Under the pieces are notes generated by a model. That model ran no database searches and had not been told where the DNA came from. It was given only the letters and a program-made list of their open reading frames with translations. The position numbers and the translations under genes were made by a program. From Leptasterias polaris (lineage: Eukaryota; Echinodermata; Asteroidea; Forcipulatida; Asteriidae), in the NCBI GenBank assembly GCA_037783415.1, contig JAZGTN010000119.1, positions 2,116,001-2,180,000 of the forward strand: a DNA stretch of 64,000 nucleotides, written 5' to 3'. Positions 1-12,500 of the stretch are shown piece by piece. Each line of letters begins with the position of its first letter. Within the stretch, counting starts at the first letter, position 1.

Positions 1-1721
1 TGGATTCAGACTTCTGGGAACTTGTTCTGTACTTGGTTCTCTCTATCGCTTCGTCTCCTATGCGTTTTTCCAAAATTGTTTTAAAGATTTCCTCATCTTT
101 AGATGTTAAAAAAAATCTGCCGCGGACATAGCGAGAGAGGTATGGGTACTTGTATTTACCGTTGCAAACATGAGAATTTTGTTTGCATTTCTCATGGTCT
201 CCCATGTAGCAGTTCGGAATTGCATCAATCGCCTTTGCAGCCAGTCTTTTCATGCTTGCTGTGTCATTTCCGCATTTAATGGAAATATGGTGTGCCTCAG
301 CCTGTGCTCTGTGACTCACGTCATCAGCAAATCGGTCCTGTACTCTGTTTCGGTCTCTTGCACTGTTCCCAGGGAACATGTCACTGCTAAAGTTTGCTCG
401 GCTGACTGCCGCACAAAGCGAGCGGTTCAAGTGGGATGGGTCCAGCAGACTTTCCATTTCCTTTCCCGTTCTTCTTCTCATGACAGAATTCATTCCTTTT
501 GCTAGACAGCCGTCAGCGTCTGTTGTTATTCTATCCACAAGAACTGGTTCCGTGCACTCCAAAAGTTTAGTCGCACATCGAACACCCCCTTCTCTCTCAT
601 CTCCCATATTGAAATGCGCTGGACGAGTAGCTGTGCACTTGTCGCCGTGCTTAGCGGATGTGCATTGTTGACCGAATGATGATGGTGACATTTCACCACT
701 TTTACAAAGCTTGTTTTCTTGATGGTACATTATAACAAACTTTGAAGTAGTTGCGTTCTCGCACACGGTGTCTCTTGTCTGTGTTGCAGGAACAAATGGG
801 GTTTTTTTCCTACAGTTGCGCAGGGGATTATTATACTGCCTGTCCATTTCAACTGCAATTGGACTTTCTCGTTCAAAGCCTTAGAGCTCACGGATGTCTT
901 TCACTAGTTTCCTCTTGTCTGCCATGTCTCTGATATTTTCATTTTTGATAATTTCACCACATTTGTTCGAAATTTTTTGCAGCCCACTAGTGGATGGTAC
1001 AGCTGTGTCCATTGATGTCAAGAGCCTCCTCGCACCTGCGGTTGCAATGCCAGTGTTCTGCAGGCCAACTTGGAAAGACATGTTTGGGGTTGCAGTGCGT
1101 CGTCCCCGCTTCCTACCCTCGTTAGCTATCTCACTGTAAAGTTTTGTCTTTTGTGTTTTAAAACCACACTTTTTGCAGGACATTACCTCTGAGACGGCTA
1201 AACCTCTACGCTCTTCTGCCTCAGCCAATAGTTTAGGTTGACCATCACACTTAGGATGTGTTTGTTGATGATCAAGTACAGCTTGTGCACCCAGCTCTAG
1301 AGCTGAGTTGATGTCTACAAAACGATAACCTCCTCCTTGGTGATCAGTTCCTCTCTTGGGCAGTGGCTGGCCACATTTGTTGGCTATTGGGATCACTCCC
1401 TTGAGCTGGATCTTTGTCAACTGGAGCCATTTCTACAACTTTTGGGCGAAGGAGCATCACATTTCTGCGGTTGTCTTGTTCCATCTGTGCTGCAATGTGG
1501 CAGAAATCTCCTCGCTCTGTATTTGGGGCGGCTAAACTCAACTGCTGATGGGTTGGCCTGACATACCGTGGTGTAGGTATACTTTGAGTTTCACTGCCTT
1601 TGTCTTGTAGTGAATTAAATTTATTTTTCGGCTTGAACCAAGTTTTTTGCATCTTGAAAATGCCGCGTCTAGCTCTACCCATTTTTATGGCAATGGATTT
1701 GTTACAAACATTGAATGGCAT
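1..1721 (-). pseudogene. Mutator-like transposase pseudogene, copy A (cut by window edge)
   Basis: This is the first of three copies of one minus-strand gene. It reads from an ATG at 1721 through a 125-codon frame, shifts frame within the overlap 1344-1420, continues to an in-frame TAA at 881-883, and resumes in the same frame from 880 to beyond the left edge. The lesions are the same as in copies B and C. Domain content is described under copy B, which is complete in this window. Confidence 0.7.
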
Positions 1722-1849
1722 CCATCATAAGTGATCTCACATTAGTTGTGGTCTAAAGCAAAAATACTTTTAGAGTTCTCCCGATGCACAAGCTAGCTAT
1801 CAGGGCCGACACTACGCTGAACGCACAAATTTCGGCCGATATGCCAAAA

Positions 1850-1883
<34 letters not shown>

Positions 1884-2629
1884 CAATTTCAGATAAATTT
1901 CACAAAAATTCATCAAGATAAAACCATTGCCAATGCTCCATATTGGACAGTAGGACCTGTGAAAAGGCCCCCATCCCAGGGGAATTGTCTAAGATAATAG
2001 CCATCTGTTTCTGGATAGAGTTATAACTTGTCCCCATCAACCAGAAACAATCATAATGGTTTGGCCTTTTTCAACATGCCCCGCCCACGCCCCGCCCACC
2101 CTTTCCCCTTTTACCCCGTTCCAGAGGTAGAATAAAATTTGAAAGGGCAGTTAAATGTACAAAAAGTGACCTATGTGTTTTCTAAATTTTATAAAGCTCC
2201 CCATTTTAGACTAATATGAATGCATGGTTAGAAAAATTTAAGGGAAAGCAAAATGTGCCCCCCCCCCCCCCGGCCAGCCCCCTTCCATTTTTACAGCTTG
2301 TTCATGCCAATTAACCCCTTCTTAATGATTAATTAAATAACTTGTAAGGTTTTTATGATCCTGTGATAAAAAAGAGACATGTTAATAACTTTTTGAGTGA
2401 GGACTTGGATATAACTTCTGACTTGTCCTTAGAATGTACACAGTGTGTCGTGCAGGTTTTTCTTCTCGCATTGCTTAGAGTACATGTAAATGCTCCAACA
2501 TGTTGGACCTTGTTGTAGACGAACGCAATAACATTTCACTTTTTTTTTTTCAGATATCAAGTCAGTGACTTATTCTCAACAATTTAAGCATAATTTTTTA
2601 ACCATAAAGAATAATTAAGTGCCCTTATA

Positions 2630-3109
2630 GGGTGCACCACACTAAATAAGCCAGAATTAATGCGCCAAGCTACTTATCATAATTTGTAAACCCACAACTT
2701 ATTTTTAATTATAACGTTTTGGGGGTCATGCAATTAATAGATTGTGTAAATATAAAAATCTATCACAACCTGGGGGTTCTGTGCTTCAACTTTTGAGGAG
2801 ACTTGATAAATTTAGGCGTTAAAGTTGGCCCTATTTGACCGGGGAAGTGGAGAAGTGCTTCACGAAAACTGGCAGCAAGTCGGTTTTGGAAAAAAAAAAA
2901 AAATCGTGTTTTTTTCTTCTGGGGTAGTTAGCAAAAATTCCAAACGGCTGACCTGCCAAAAATTGAAAAGAATTCTGAAGTTTAGTTGTCCGGAAATATG
3001 TCTGATTGGTTTTCAAGAGGCTGAGAGACTTACACGATTTTTTGAGTATTTTTGAATAATTATCATTTAGCATTGGTTCCTATGGGAGATCATTTAGAGG
3101 GGTGCGCCC
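2630..3109. mobile_element. 480-bp TIR element inside unit A, TATA-flanked
   Basis: The left end reads GGGTGCACCACACTAAAT and the reverse complement of the right end reads GGGCGCACCCCTCTAAAT (15 of 18 match). Both ends are bordered by TATA (2626-2629 and 3110-3113). There is no convincing transposase inside; the small reading frames at 2825-3073 look incidental. It is a non-autonomous DNA transposon of unassigned superfamily. Confidence 0.6.
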
Positions 3110-3694
3110 TATATATACAACATGGTGGCGCCCTTGCAGCCATTTTTGTTGGGATTTAAACATGTCTGCCGTTTGTTTACAATTGCAGGCGTGACAGAAA
3201 TGAGTTGTTTGAGACTTCTTTCGTCAGTTATCGCCGGTTTTTTTTATTGTTCGTGAAAACATCACTCCTCTGGCTGCAAACAGTAATTATAATAAAATAT
3301 AGATAGCAATAACATTGTCACTTGTTAACAGAATAATTCAACGTTTTCAAAGAGTGGCTTGCTTTTTTTTTAGGCATCCTATTCCTACACACTTAACAGT
3401 ATACAGTGTGTAAGACGGGACAAACTACGATCGACGGTACGACTATCGTGTATGACTATTTGATGAGACTGTGATGGTAAGTCACTTTCAAGAAAATCAT
3501 GGGTCAACAGCGGCTGGTTGCTTCCTCAATTAGGAAGAAATAAACATGTTGTAAACATCATCATCATCATACATTACATGGCATGGTTGGTATTAACTAA
3601 TAACTGAACAAGAAGAGTGGGGGAGGTGTAAACATTGCATTATTATGAATGTCAAGTTTCCGGAAAAGTCAAGTGATTCAATTAGAGTTACACT

Positions 3695-5837
3695 CTATCG
3701 GTTTTTCCATTTTGAGAACATTCTGCTGTAATTGTGCTCCTTGTGAATCTTTGGCCCCTCATAGTTATACGATGAGTTAGTGTCCTGTGACTTTGGATTT
3801 AGTTGGCCAGGTTGATACAATTTTTTTTTAGCATAGTAAGTGTGATATCGTTCAGCTCGACACTGTGCTCGTCGCTTTTTGTAGATCTTTCCCATAACAC
3901 GTTTTTTGTGATATTGTTGTTTTTTGTCCATTGCATCGAGGGCTTTTGCAGCGGGTGATCCAGCAGTAATGGGGCAATGAGTTGCCTCACACTTTTTGAT
4001 AATAGAGTTTGCATGTTGGTTGTTCACCAGATGGATGGCGCTGTGATCTCTTGAAGCTCCGTTCCTTGAAAAGGTTAGTGTTCCTTTTGGATTTGTCATG
4101 GCGTAGGCATGATTCATGGATTCAGACTTCTGGGAACTTGTTCTGTACTTGGTTCTCTCTATCGCTTCGTCTCCTATGCGTTTTTCCAAAATTGTTTTAA
4201 AGATTTCCTCATCTTTAGATGTTAAAAAAAATCTGCCGCGGACATAGCGAGAGAGGTATGGGTACTTGTATTTACCGTTGCAAACATGAGAATTTTGTTT
4301 GCATTTCTCATGGTCTCCCATGTAGCAGTTCGGAATTGCATCAATCGCCTTTGCAGCCAGTCTTTTCATGCTTGCTGTGTCATTTCCGCATTTAATGGAA
4401 ATATGGTGTGCCTCAGCCTGTGCTCTGTGACTCACGTCATCAGCAAATCGGTCCTGTACTCTGTTTCGGTCTCTTGCACTGTTCCCAGGGAACATGTCAC
4501 TGCTAAAGTTTGCTCGGCTGACTGCCGCACAAAGCGAGCGGTTCAAGTGGGATGGGTCCAGCAGACTTTCCATTTCCTTTCCCGTTCTTCTTCTCATGAC
4601 AGAATTCATTCCTTTTGCTAGACAGCCGTCAGCGTCTGTTGTTATTCTATCCACAAGAACTGGTTCCGTGCACTCCAAAAGTTTAGTCGCACATCGAACA
4701 CCCCCTTCTCTCTCATCTCCCATATTGAAATGCGCTGGACGAGTAGCTGTGCACTTGTCGCCGTGCTTAGCGGATGTGCATTGTTGACCGAATGATGATG
4801 GTGACATTTCACCACTTTTACAAAGCTTGTTTTCTTGATGGTACATTATAACAAACTTTGAAGTAGTTGCGTTCTCGCACACGGTGTCTCTTGTCTGTGT
4901 TGCAGGAACAAATGGGGTTTTTTTCCTACAGTTGCGCAGGGGATTATTATACTGCCTGTCCATTTCAACTGCAATTGGACTTTCTCGTTCAAAGCCTTAG
5001 AGCTCACGGATGTCTTTCACTAGTTTCCTCTTGTCTGCCATGTCTCTGATATTTTCATTTTTGATAATTTCACCACATTTGTTCGAAATTTTTTGCAGCC
5101 CACTAGTGGATGGTACAGCTGTGTCCATTGATGTCAAGAGCCTCCTCGCACCTGCGGTTGCAATGCCAGTGTTCTGCAGGCCAACTTGGAAAGACATGTT
5201 TGGGGTTGCAGTGCGTCGTCCCCGCTTCCTACCCTCGTTAGCTATCTCACTGTAAAGTTTTGTCTTTTGTGTTTTAAAACCACACTTTTTGCAGGACATT
5301 ACCTCTGAGACGGCTAAACCTCTACGCTCTTCTGCCTCAGCCAATAGTTTAGGTTGACCATCACACTTAGGATGTGTTTGTTGATGATCAAGTACAGCTT
5401 GTGCACCCAGCTCTAGAGCTGAGTTGATGTCTACAAAACGATAACCTCCTCCTTGGTGATCAGTTCCTCTCTTGGGCAGTGGCTGGCCACATTTGTTGGC
5501 TATTGGGATCACTCCCTTGAGCTGGATCTTTGTCAACTGGAGCCATTTCTACAACTTTTGGGCGAAGGAGCATCACATTTCTGCGGTTGTCTTGTTCCAT
5601 CTGTGCTGCAATGTGGCAGAAATCTCCTCGCTCTGTATTTGGGGCGGCTAAACTCAACTGCTGATGGGTTGGCCTGACATACCGTGGTGTAGGTATACTT
5701 TGAGTTTCACTGCCTTTGTCTTGTAGTGAATTAAATTTATTTTTCGGCTTGAACCAAGTTTTTTGCATCTTGAAAATGCCGCGTCTAGCTCTACCCATTT
5801 TTATGGCAATGGATTTGTTACAAACATTGAATGGCAT
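3695..5837 (-). pseudogene. Mutator-like transposase pseudogene, copy B
   Basis: Three open segments run in order on the minus strand. Segment 1 (5837-5460, 125 codons, true ATG) is rich in basic residues. Segment 2 (5536-4997) is in another frame and carries GYRFVDINSAL and a CxxC pair (CKKC). It ends at one TAA (4997-4999), after which the same frame runs 11 codons to a 422-codon stretch (4963-3695). That stretch shows a YNNP motif near its start, an acidic block DRITTDADG (residues 105-113), LDPSHLNRSL, a GDHEKC motif (216-221) and a C-terminal SESMNH block. This order of motifs is what I associate with the animal Mutator-like transposase domain family; the name is from memory and unsearched. 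The product would cut and paste DNA as a transposase. The frameshift and the stop make this copy non-functional unless recoding occurs. Confidence 0.65.
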
Positions 5838-6747
5838 CCATCATAAGTGATCTCACATTAGTTGTGGTCTAAAGCAAAAATACTTTTAGAGTTCTCCCGA
5901 TGCACAAGCTAGCTATCAGGGCCGACACTACGCTGAACGCACAAATTTCGGCCGATATGCCAAAATATATATTTTTTTTTTATTATTTTTTTTTTTTTCA
6001 ATTTCAGATAAATTTCACAAAAATTCATCAAGATAAAACCATTGCCAATGCTCCATATTGGACAGTAGGACCTGTGAAAAGGCCCCCATCCCAGGGGAAT
6101 TGTCTAAGATAATAGCCATCTGTTTCTGGATAGAGTTATAACTTGTCCCCATCAACCAGAAACAATCATAATGGTTTGGCCTTTTTCAACATGCCCCGCC
6201 CACGCCCCGCCCACCCTTTCCCCTTTTACCCCGTTCCAGAGGTAGAATAAAATTTGAAAGGGCAGTTAAATGTACAAAAAGTGACCTATGTGTTTTCTAA
6301 ATTTTATAAAGCTCCCCATTTTAGACTAATATGAATGCATGGTTAGAAAAATTTAAGGGAAAGCAAAATGTGCCCCCCCCCCCCCCCCCGGCCAGCCCCC
6401 TTCCATTTTTACAGCTTGTTCATGCCAATTAACCCCTTCTTAATGATTAATTAAATAACTTGTAAGGTTTTTATGATCCTGTGATAAAAAAGAGACATGT
6501 TAATAACTTTTTGAGTGAGGACTTGGATATAACTTCTGACTTGTCCTTAGAATGTACACAGTGTGTCGTGCAGGTTTTTCTTCTCGCATTGCTTAGAGTA
6601 CATGTAAATGCTCCAACATGTTGGACCTTGTTGTAGACGAACGCAATAACATTTCACTTTTTTTTTTTCAGATATCAAGTCAGTGACTTATTCTCAACAA
6701 TTTAAGCATAATTTTTTAACCATAAAGAATAATTAAGTGCCCTTATA

Positions 6748-7227
6748 GGGTGCACCACACTAAATAAGCCAGAATTAATGCGCCAAGCTACTTATCATAA
6801 TTTGTAAACCCACAACTTATTTTTAATTATAACGTTTTGGGGGTCATGCAATTAATAGATTGTGTAAATATAAAAATCTATCACAACCTGGGGGTTCTGT
6901 GCTTCAACTTTTGAGGAGACTTGATAAATTTAGGCGTTAAAGTTGGCCCTATTTGACCGGGGAAGTGGAGAAGTGCTTCACGAAAACTGGCAGCAAGTCG
7001 GTTTTGGAAAAAAATAAAAAATCGTGTTTTTTTCTTCTGGGGTAGTTAGCAAAAATTCCAAACGGCTGACCTGCCAAAAATTGAAAAGAATTCTGAAGTT
7101 TAGTTGTCCGGAAATATGTCTGATTGGTTTTCAAGAGGCTGAGAGACTTACACGATTTTTTGAGTATTTTTGAATAATTATCATTTAGCATTGGTTCCTA
7201 TGGGAGATCATTTAGAGGGGTGCGCCC
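6748..7227. mobile_element. 480-bp TIR element inside unit B
   Basis: Same element as 2630-3109, with the same terminal repeats and TATA borders, in the equivalent place of the second unit. Confidence 0.6.
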
Positions 7228-7812
7228 TATATATACAACATGGTGGCGCCCTTGCAGCCATTTTTGTTGGGATTTAAACATGTCTGCCGTTTGTTTACAA
7301 TTGCAGGCGTGACAGAAATGAGTTGTTTGAGACTTCTTTCGTCAGTTATCGCCGGTTTTTTTTATTGTTCGTGAAAACATCACTCCTCTGGCTGCAAACA
7401 GTAATTATAATAAAATATAGATAGCAATAACATTGTCACTTGTTAACAGAATAATTCAACGTTTTCAAAGAGTGGCTTGCTTTTTTTTTAGGCATCCTAT
7501 TCCTACACACTTAACAGTATACAGTGTGTAAGACGGGACAAACTACGATCGACGGTACGACTATCGTGTATGACTATTTGATGAGACTGTGATGGTAAGT
7601 CACTTTCAAGAAAATCATGGGTCAACAGCGGCTGGTTGCTTCCTCAATTAGGAAGAAATAAACATGTTGTAAACATCATCATCATCATACATTACATGGC
7701 ATGGTTGGTATTAACTAATAACTGAACAAGAAGAGTGGGGGAGGTGTAAACATTGCATTATTATGAATGTCAAGTTTCCGGAAAAGTCAAGTGATTCAAT
7801 TAGAGTTACACT

Positions 7813-9955
7813 CTATCGGTTTTTCCATTTTGAGAACATTCTGCTGTAATTGTGCTCCTTGTGAATCTTTGGCCCCTCATAGTTATACGATGAGTTAGTG
7901 TCCTGTGACTTTGGATTTAGTTGGCCAGGTTGATACAATTTTTTTTTAGCATAGTAAGTGTGATATCGTTCAGCTCGACACTGTGCTCGTCGCTTTTTGT
8001 AGATCTTTCCCATAACACGTTTTTTGTGATATTGTTGTTTTTTGTCCATTGCATCGAGGGCTTTTGCAGCGGGTGATCCAGCAGTAATGGGGCAATGAGT
8101 TGCCTCACACTTTTTGATAATAGAGTTTGCATGTTGGTTGTTCACCAGATGGATGGCGCTGTGATCTCTTGAAGCTCCGTTCCTTGAAAAGGTTAGTGTT
8201 CCTTTTGGATTTGTCATGGCGTAGGCATGATTCATGGATTCAGACTTCTGGGAACTTGTTCTGTACTTGGTTCTCTCTATCGCTTCGTCTCCTATGCGTT
8301 TTTCCAAAATTGTTTTAAAGATTTCCTCATCTTTAGATGTTAAAAAAAATCTGCCGCGGACATAGCGAGAGAGGTATGGGTACTTGTATTTACCGTTGCA
8401 AACATGAGAATTTTGTTTGCATTTCTCATGGTCTCCCATGTAGCAGTTCGGAATTGCATCAATCGCCTTTGCAGCCAGTCTTTTCATGCTTGCTGTGTCA
8501 TTTCCGCATTTAATGGAAATATGGTGTGCCTCAGCCTGTGCTCTGTGACTCACGTCATCAGCAAATCGGTCCTGTACTCTGTTTCGGTCTCTTGCACTGT
8601 TCCCAGGGAACATGTCACTGCTAAAGTTTGCTCGGCTGACTGCCGCACAAAGCGAGCGGTTCAAGTGGGATGGGTCCAGCAGACTTTCCATTTCCTTTCC
8701 CGTTCTTCTTCTCATGACAGAATTCATTCCTTTTGCTAGACAGCCGTCAGCGTCTGTTGTTATTCTATCCACAAGAACTGGTTCCGTGCACTCCAAAAGT
8801 TTAGTCGCACATCGAACACCCCCTTCTCTCTCATCTCCCATATTGAAATGCGCTGGACGAGTAGCTGTGCACTTGTCGCCGTGCTTAGCGGATGTGCATT
8901 GTTGACCGAATGATGATGGTGACATTTCACCACTTTTACAAAGCTTGTTTTCTTGATGGTACATTATAACAAACTTTGAAGTAGTTGCGTTCTCGCACAC
9001 GGTGTCTCTTGTCTGTGTTGCAGGAACAAATGGGGTTTTTTTCCTACAGTTGCGCAGGGGATTATTATACTGCCTGTCCATTTCAACTGCAATTGGACTT
9101 TCTCGTTCAAAGCCTTAGAGCTCACGGATGTCTTTCACTAGTTTCCTCTTGTCTGCCATGTCTCTGATATTTTCATTTTTGATAATTTCACCACATTTGT
9201 TCGAAATTTTTTGCAGCCCACTAGTGGATGGTACAGCTGTGTCCATTGATGTCAAGAGCCTCCTCGCACCTGCGGTTGCAATGCCAGTGTTCTGCAGGCC
9301 AACTTGGAAAGACATGTTTGGGGTTGCAGTGCGTCGTCCCCGCTTCCTACCCTCGTTAGCTATCTCACTGTAAAGTTTTGTCTTTTGTGTTTTAAAACCA
9401 CACTTTTTGCAGGACATTACCTCTGAGACGGCTAAACCTCTACGCTCTTCTGCCTCAGCCAATAGTTTAGGTTGACCATCACACTTAGGATGTGTTTGTT
9501 GATGATCAAGTACAGCTTGTGCACCCAGCTCTAGAGCTGAGTTGATGTCTACAAAACGATAACCTCCTCCTTGGTGATCAGTTCCTCTCTTGGGCAGTGG
9601 CTGGCCACATTTGTTGGCTATTGGGATCACTCCCTTGAGCTGGATCTTTGTCAACTGGAGCCATTTCTACAACTTTTGGGCGAAGGAGCATCACATTTCT
9701 GCGGTTGTCTTGTTCCATCTGTGCTGCAATGTGGCAGAAATCTCCTCGCTCTGTATTTGGGGCGGCTAAACTCAACTGCTGATGGGTTGGCCTGACATAC
9801 CGTGGTGTAGGTATACTTTGAGTTTCACTGCCTTTGTCTTGTAGTGAATTAAATTTATTTTTCGGCTTGAACCAAGTTTTTTGCATCTTGAAAATGCCGC
9901 GTCTAGCTCTACCCATTTTTATGGCAATGGATTTGTTACAAACATTGAATGGCAT
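7813..9955 (-). pseudogene. Mutator-like transposase pseudogene, copy C
   Basis: This copy is indistinguishable from copy B over the coding region. The ATG is at 9955, the frame change falls within 9578-9654, the in-frame TAA is at 9115-9117 and the 422-codon segment spans 9081-7813. Because all copies share both lesions, the damage predates the tandem amplification. Confidence 0.65.
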
Positions 9956-10079
9956 CCATCATAAGTGATCTCACATTAGTTGTGGTCTAAAGCAAAAATA
10001 CTTTTAGAGTTCTCCCGATGCACAAGCTAGCTATCAGGGCCGACACTACGCTGAACGCACAAATTTCGGCCGATATGCC

Positions 10080-10112
<33 letters not shown>

Positions 10113-10862
10113 TTTTCAATTTCAGATAAATTTCACAAAAATTCATCAAGATAAAACCATTGCCAATGCTCCATATTGGACAGTAGGACCTGTGAAAAGG
10201 CCCCCATCCCAGGGGAATTGTCTAAGATAATAGCCATCTGTTTCTGGATAGAGTTATAACTTGTCCCCATCAACCAGAAACAATCATAATGGTTTGGCCT
10301 TTTTCAACATGCCCCGCCCACGCCCCGCCCACCCTTTCCCCTTTTACCCCGTTCCAGAGGTAGAATAAAATTTGAAAGGGCAGTTAAATGTACAAAAAGT
10401 GACCTATGTGTTTTCTAAATTTTATAAAGCTCCCCATTTTAGACTAATATGAATGCATGGTTAGAAAAATTTAAGGGAAAGCAAAATGTGCCCCCCCCCC
10501 CCCCGGCCAGCCCCCTTCCATTTTTACAGCTTGTTCATGCCAATTAACCCCTTCTTAATGATTAATTAAATAACTTGTAAGGTTTTTATGATCCTGTGAT
10601 AAAAAAGAGACATGTTAATAACTTTTTGAGTGAGGACTTGGATATAACTTCTGACTTGTCCTTAGAATGTACACAGTGTGTCGTGCAGGTTTTTCTTCTC
10701 GCATTGCTTAGAGTACATGTAAATGCTCCAACATGTTGGACCTTGTTGTAGACGAACGCAATAACATTTCACTTTTTTTTTTTCAGATATCAAGTCAGTG
10801 ACTTATTCTCAACAATTTAAGCATAATTTTTTAACCATAAAGAATAATTAAGTGCCCTTATA

Positions 10863-11342
10863 GGGTGCACCACACTAAATAAGCCAGAATTAATGCGCCA
10901 AGCTACTTATCATAATTTGTAAACCCACAACTTATTTTTAATTATAACGTTTTGGGGGTCATGCAATTAATAGATTGTGTAAATATAAAAATCTATCACA
11001 ACCTGGGGGTTCTGTGCTTCAACTTTTGAGGAGACTTGATAAATTTAGGCGTTAAAGTTGGCCCTATTTGACCGGGGAAGTGGAGAAGTGCTTCACGAAA
11101 ACTGGCAGCAAGTCGGTTTTGGAAAAAAATAAAAAATCGTGTTTTTTTCTTCTGGGGTAGTTAGCAAAAATTCCAAACGGCTGACCTGCCAAAAATTGAA
11201 AAGAATTCTGAAGTTTAGTTGTCCGGAAATATGTCTGATTGGTTTTCAAGAGGCTGAGAGACTTACACGATTTTTTGAGTATTTTTGAATAATTATCATT
11301 TAGCATTGGTTCCTATGGGAGATCATTTAGAGGGGTGCGCCC
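10863..11342. mobile_element. 480-bp TIR element closing the array
   Basis: Third copy of the TIR element. Here the sequence after the right TATA (11343-11346) is not the tandem unit but new sequence starting AGGCTTATTACG, so the array terminates exactly at this transposon end. Confidence 0.6.
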
Positions 11343-11761
11343 TATAAGGCTTATTACGAAAAGTGCCCATATAAGAATAAAGAATCATTGAAGATAACGT
11401 CCAGTGGAATCTCAATAAGGCGCAAAGTTGCAACTGGGCAAACAAATCTTTCTGCAGTAAAATTAGGTCTGTGTATAACTTAAGTAGGCCTATGTAGAGA
11501 TCGAAAAACGACGACGTGTCTAGGATCGGATCAGAGGGGCCTCAACGATAAATATGTAGGGAAAAGTTAACTTTTTATGTCTAAATGAAAGACGATGTTG
11601 GGAAAAAATGTTGTTGTGTATAACAGACGATAAAGTGAGGTAAGTAGGGAAGTTTTTATGATGTAAATTTAGGTCAAAATTAGTAGTAAGTTAACCCGTG
11701 TAACTGTAATACTGTTTTGAGTGTTAACTTCACTTGTAAGTTGTACTGTAGCTTGTTGTAG

Positions 11762-11831
11762 TTGTACCATGGAGGAAGCTCCATGGTTGTACCATAGACA
11801 GAGCAAGGACAGACCTTGCTCTATGGTTGTA
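11762..11831. mobile_element. Two micro-palindromic insertions separated by TTGTA
   Basis: The segment reads TTGTA, a 20-bp palindromic insert (11767-11786, CCATGGAGGAAGCTCCATGG), TTGTA (11787-11791), a 35-bp insert (11792-11826) beginning CCATAGACAGAGCAAGG and ending CCTTGCTCTATGG, and TTGTA (11827-11831). Each insert is therefore palindromic and bordered by the same 5-bp direct repeat, like an insertion with target-site duplication. Confidence 0.55.
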
Positions 11832-12446
11832 CTGTTGTTTATATGTTAAGTTAATTTTTGTTGTTACAAATTAGACCTAAACTTAATCAACACATTCGTC
11901 AACATGTAATGTTCTCCGGTGTCCCCTACTACACCTAGCCTCCCGTCTGTATTCTCGAATTTTTAAATTGTCATTGTGAAGTTTTGTTCTTCTTCAGTGT
12001 TTTTACATGGAAGATGGATGGAGGTGGTAGAAACTTGCTGATAATTGTTGTTAAAGAATGCCATTTTTGATGATGGGATAATCATGGTTGAATGTTATTT
12101 GGTAGAATTAATATTAACCAAATAAATAAATGGGTTATGGGGGCCGGCCAATATAATGAAAGACTAAACAACAACTGCTTATTTGTTTATTTATGTATAT
12201 GGCAGACACTGAGAAACCACAAAAATAGTTGGATCTACATCAAAAGCTGGTAAAAAACAAGAACAACAGTTGTACCTCCGCTTCAATTCCCACCCCCCCC
12301 CCCCCCCTCAGCACGCTAAGGGCACCGTATTGAGCGAGGTGGCACTAGGCCGGCTCATCGGCATGCGAATTTCCTACATGGTTCGTCGTCGTAGCTTTTA
12401 CTAGGTCCACGGTACGTGACCAAGAGCTACAATTATCGCAGCTAAG

Positions 12447-12487
12447 TTAATGCATAGAGCAAGGACCCTTGCTGTATGGTTAATGCA
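12447..12487. mobile_element. 25-bp micro-palindromic insertion with TTAATGCA repeats
   Basis: A 25-bp hairpin-forming segment (12455-12479, TAGAGCAAGG...CCTTGCTGTATGG) lies between perfect 8-bp direct repeats TTAATGCA (12447-12454 and 12480-12487). Its GAGCAAGG/CCTTGCT core matches the 35-bp insert at 11792-11826. Confidence 0.55.
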
Positions 12488-12500
12488 ACTGAAAGGAAAG

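Larger units (their letters stand above)
1..11346. repeat. Tandem array of ~4.12 kb units (two full, one partial)
   Basis: The same sequence recurs at offsets of 4116 and 4118 bases: 1-4116, 4117-8234 and 8235-11346 (last unit partial, about 3.1 kb). By eye the units differ almost only in homopolymer lengths: the poly-T near 1855, 5972 and 10095, the poly-C near 2260, 6373 and 10491, and an A-run near 2889, 7009 and 11123. Such identity implies very recent amplification or gene conversion; an assembly duplication cannot be excluded. The array continues off the left edge. Its right edge at 11343-11346 coincides with the end of an internal TIR element and its TATA flank. Confidence 0.93.

Noticed and set aside
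170..9795. Plus-strand frames of 60-111 codons repeated in each tandem unit
   Set aside because: They lie opposite the minus-strand transposase frames and have no recognisable content; they repeat only because the unit repeats.
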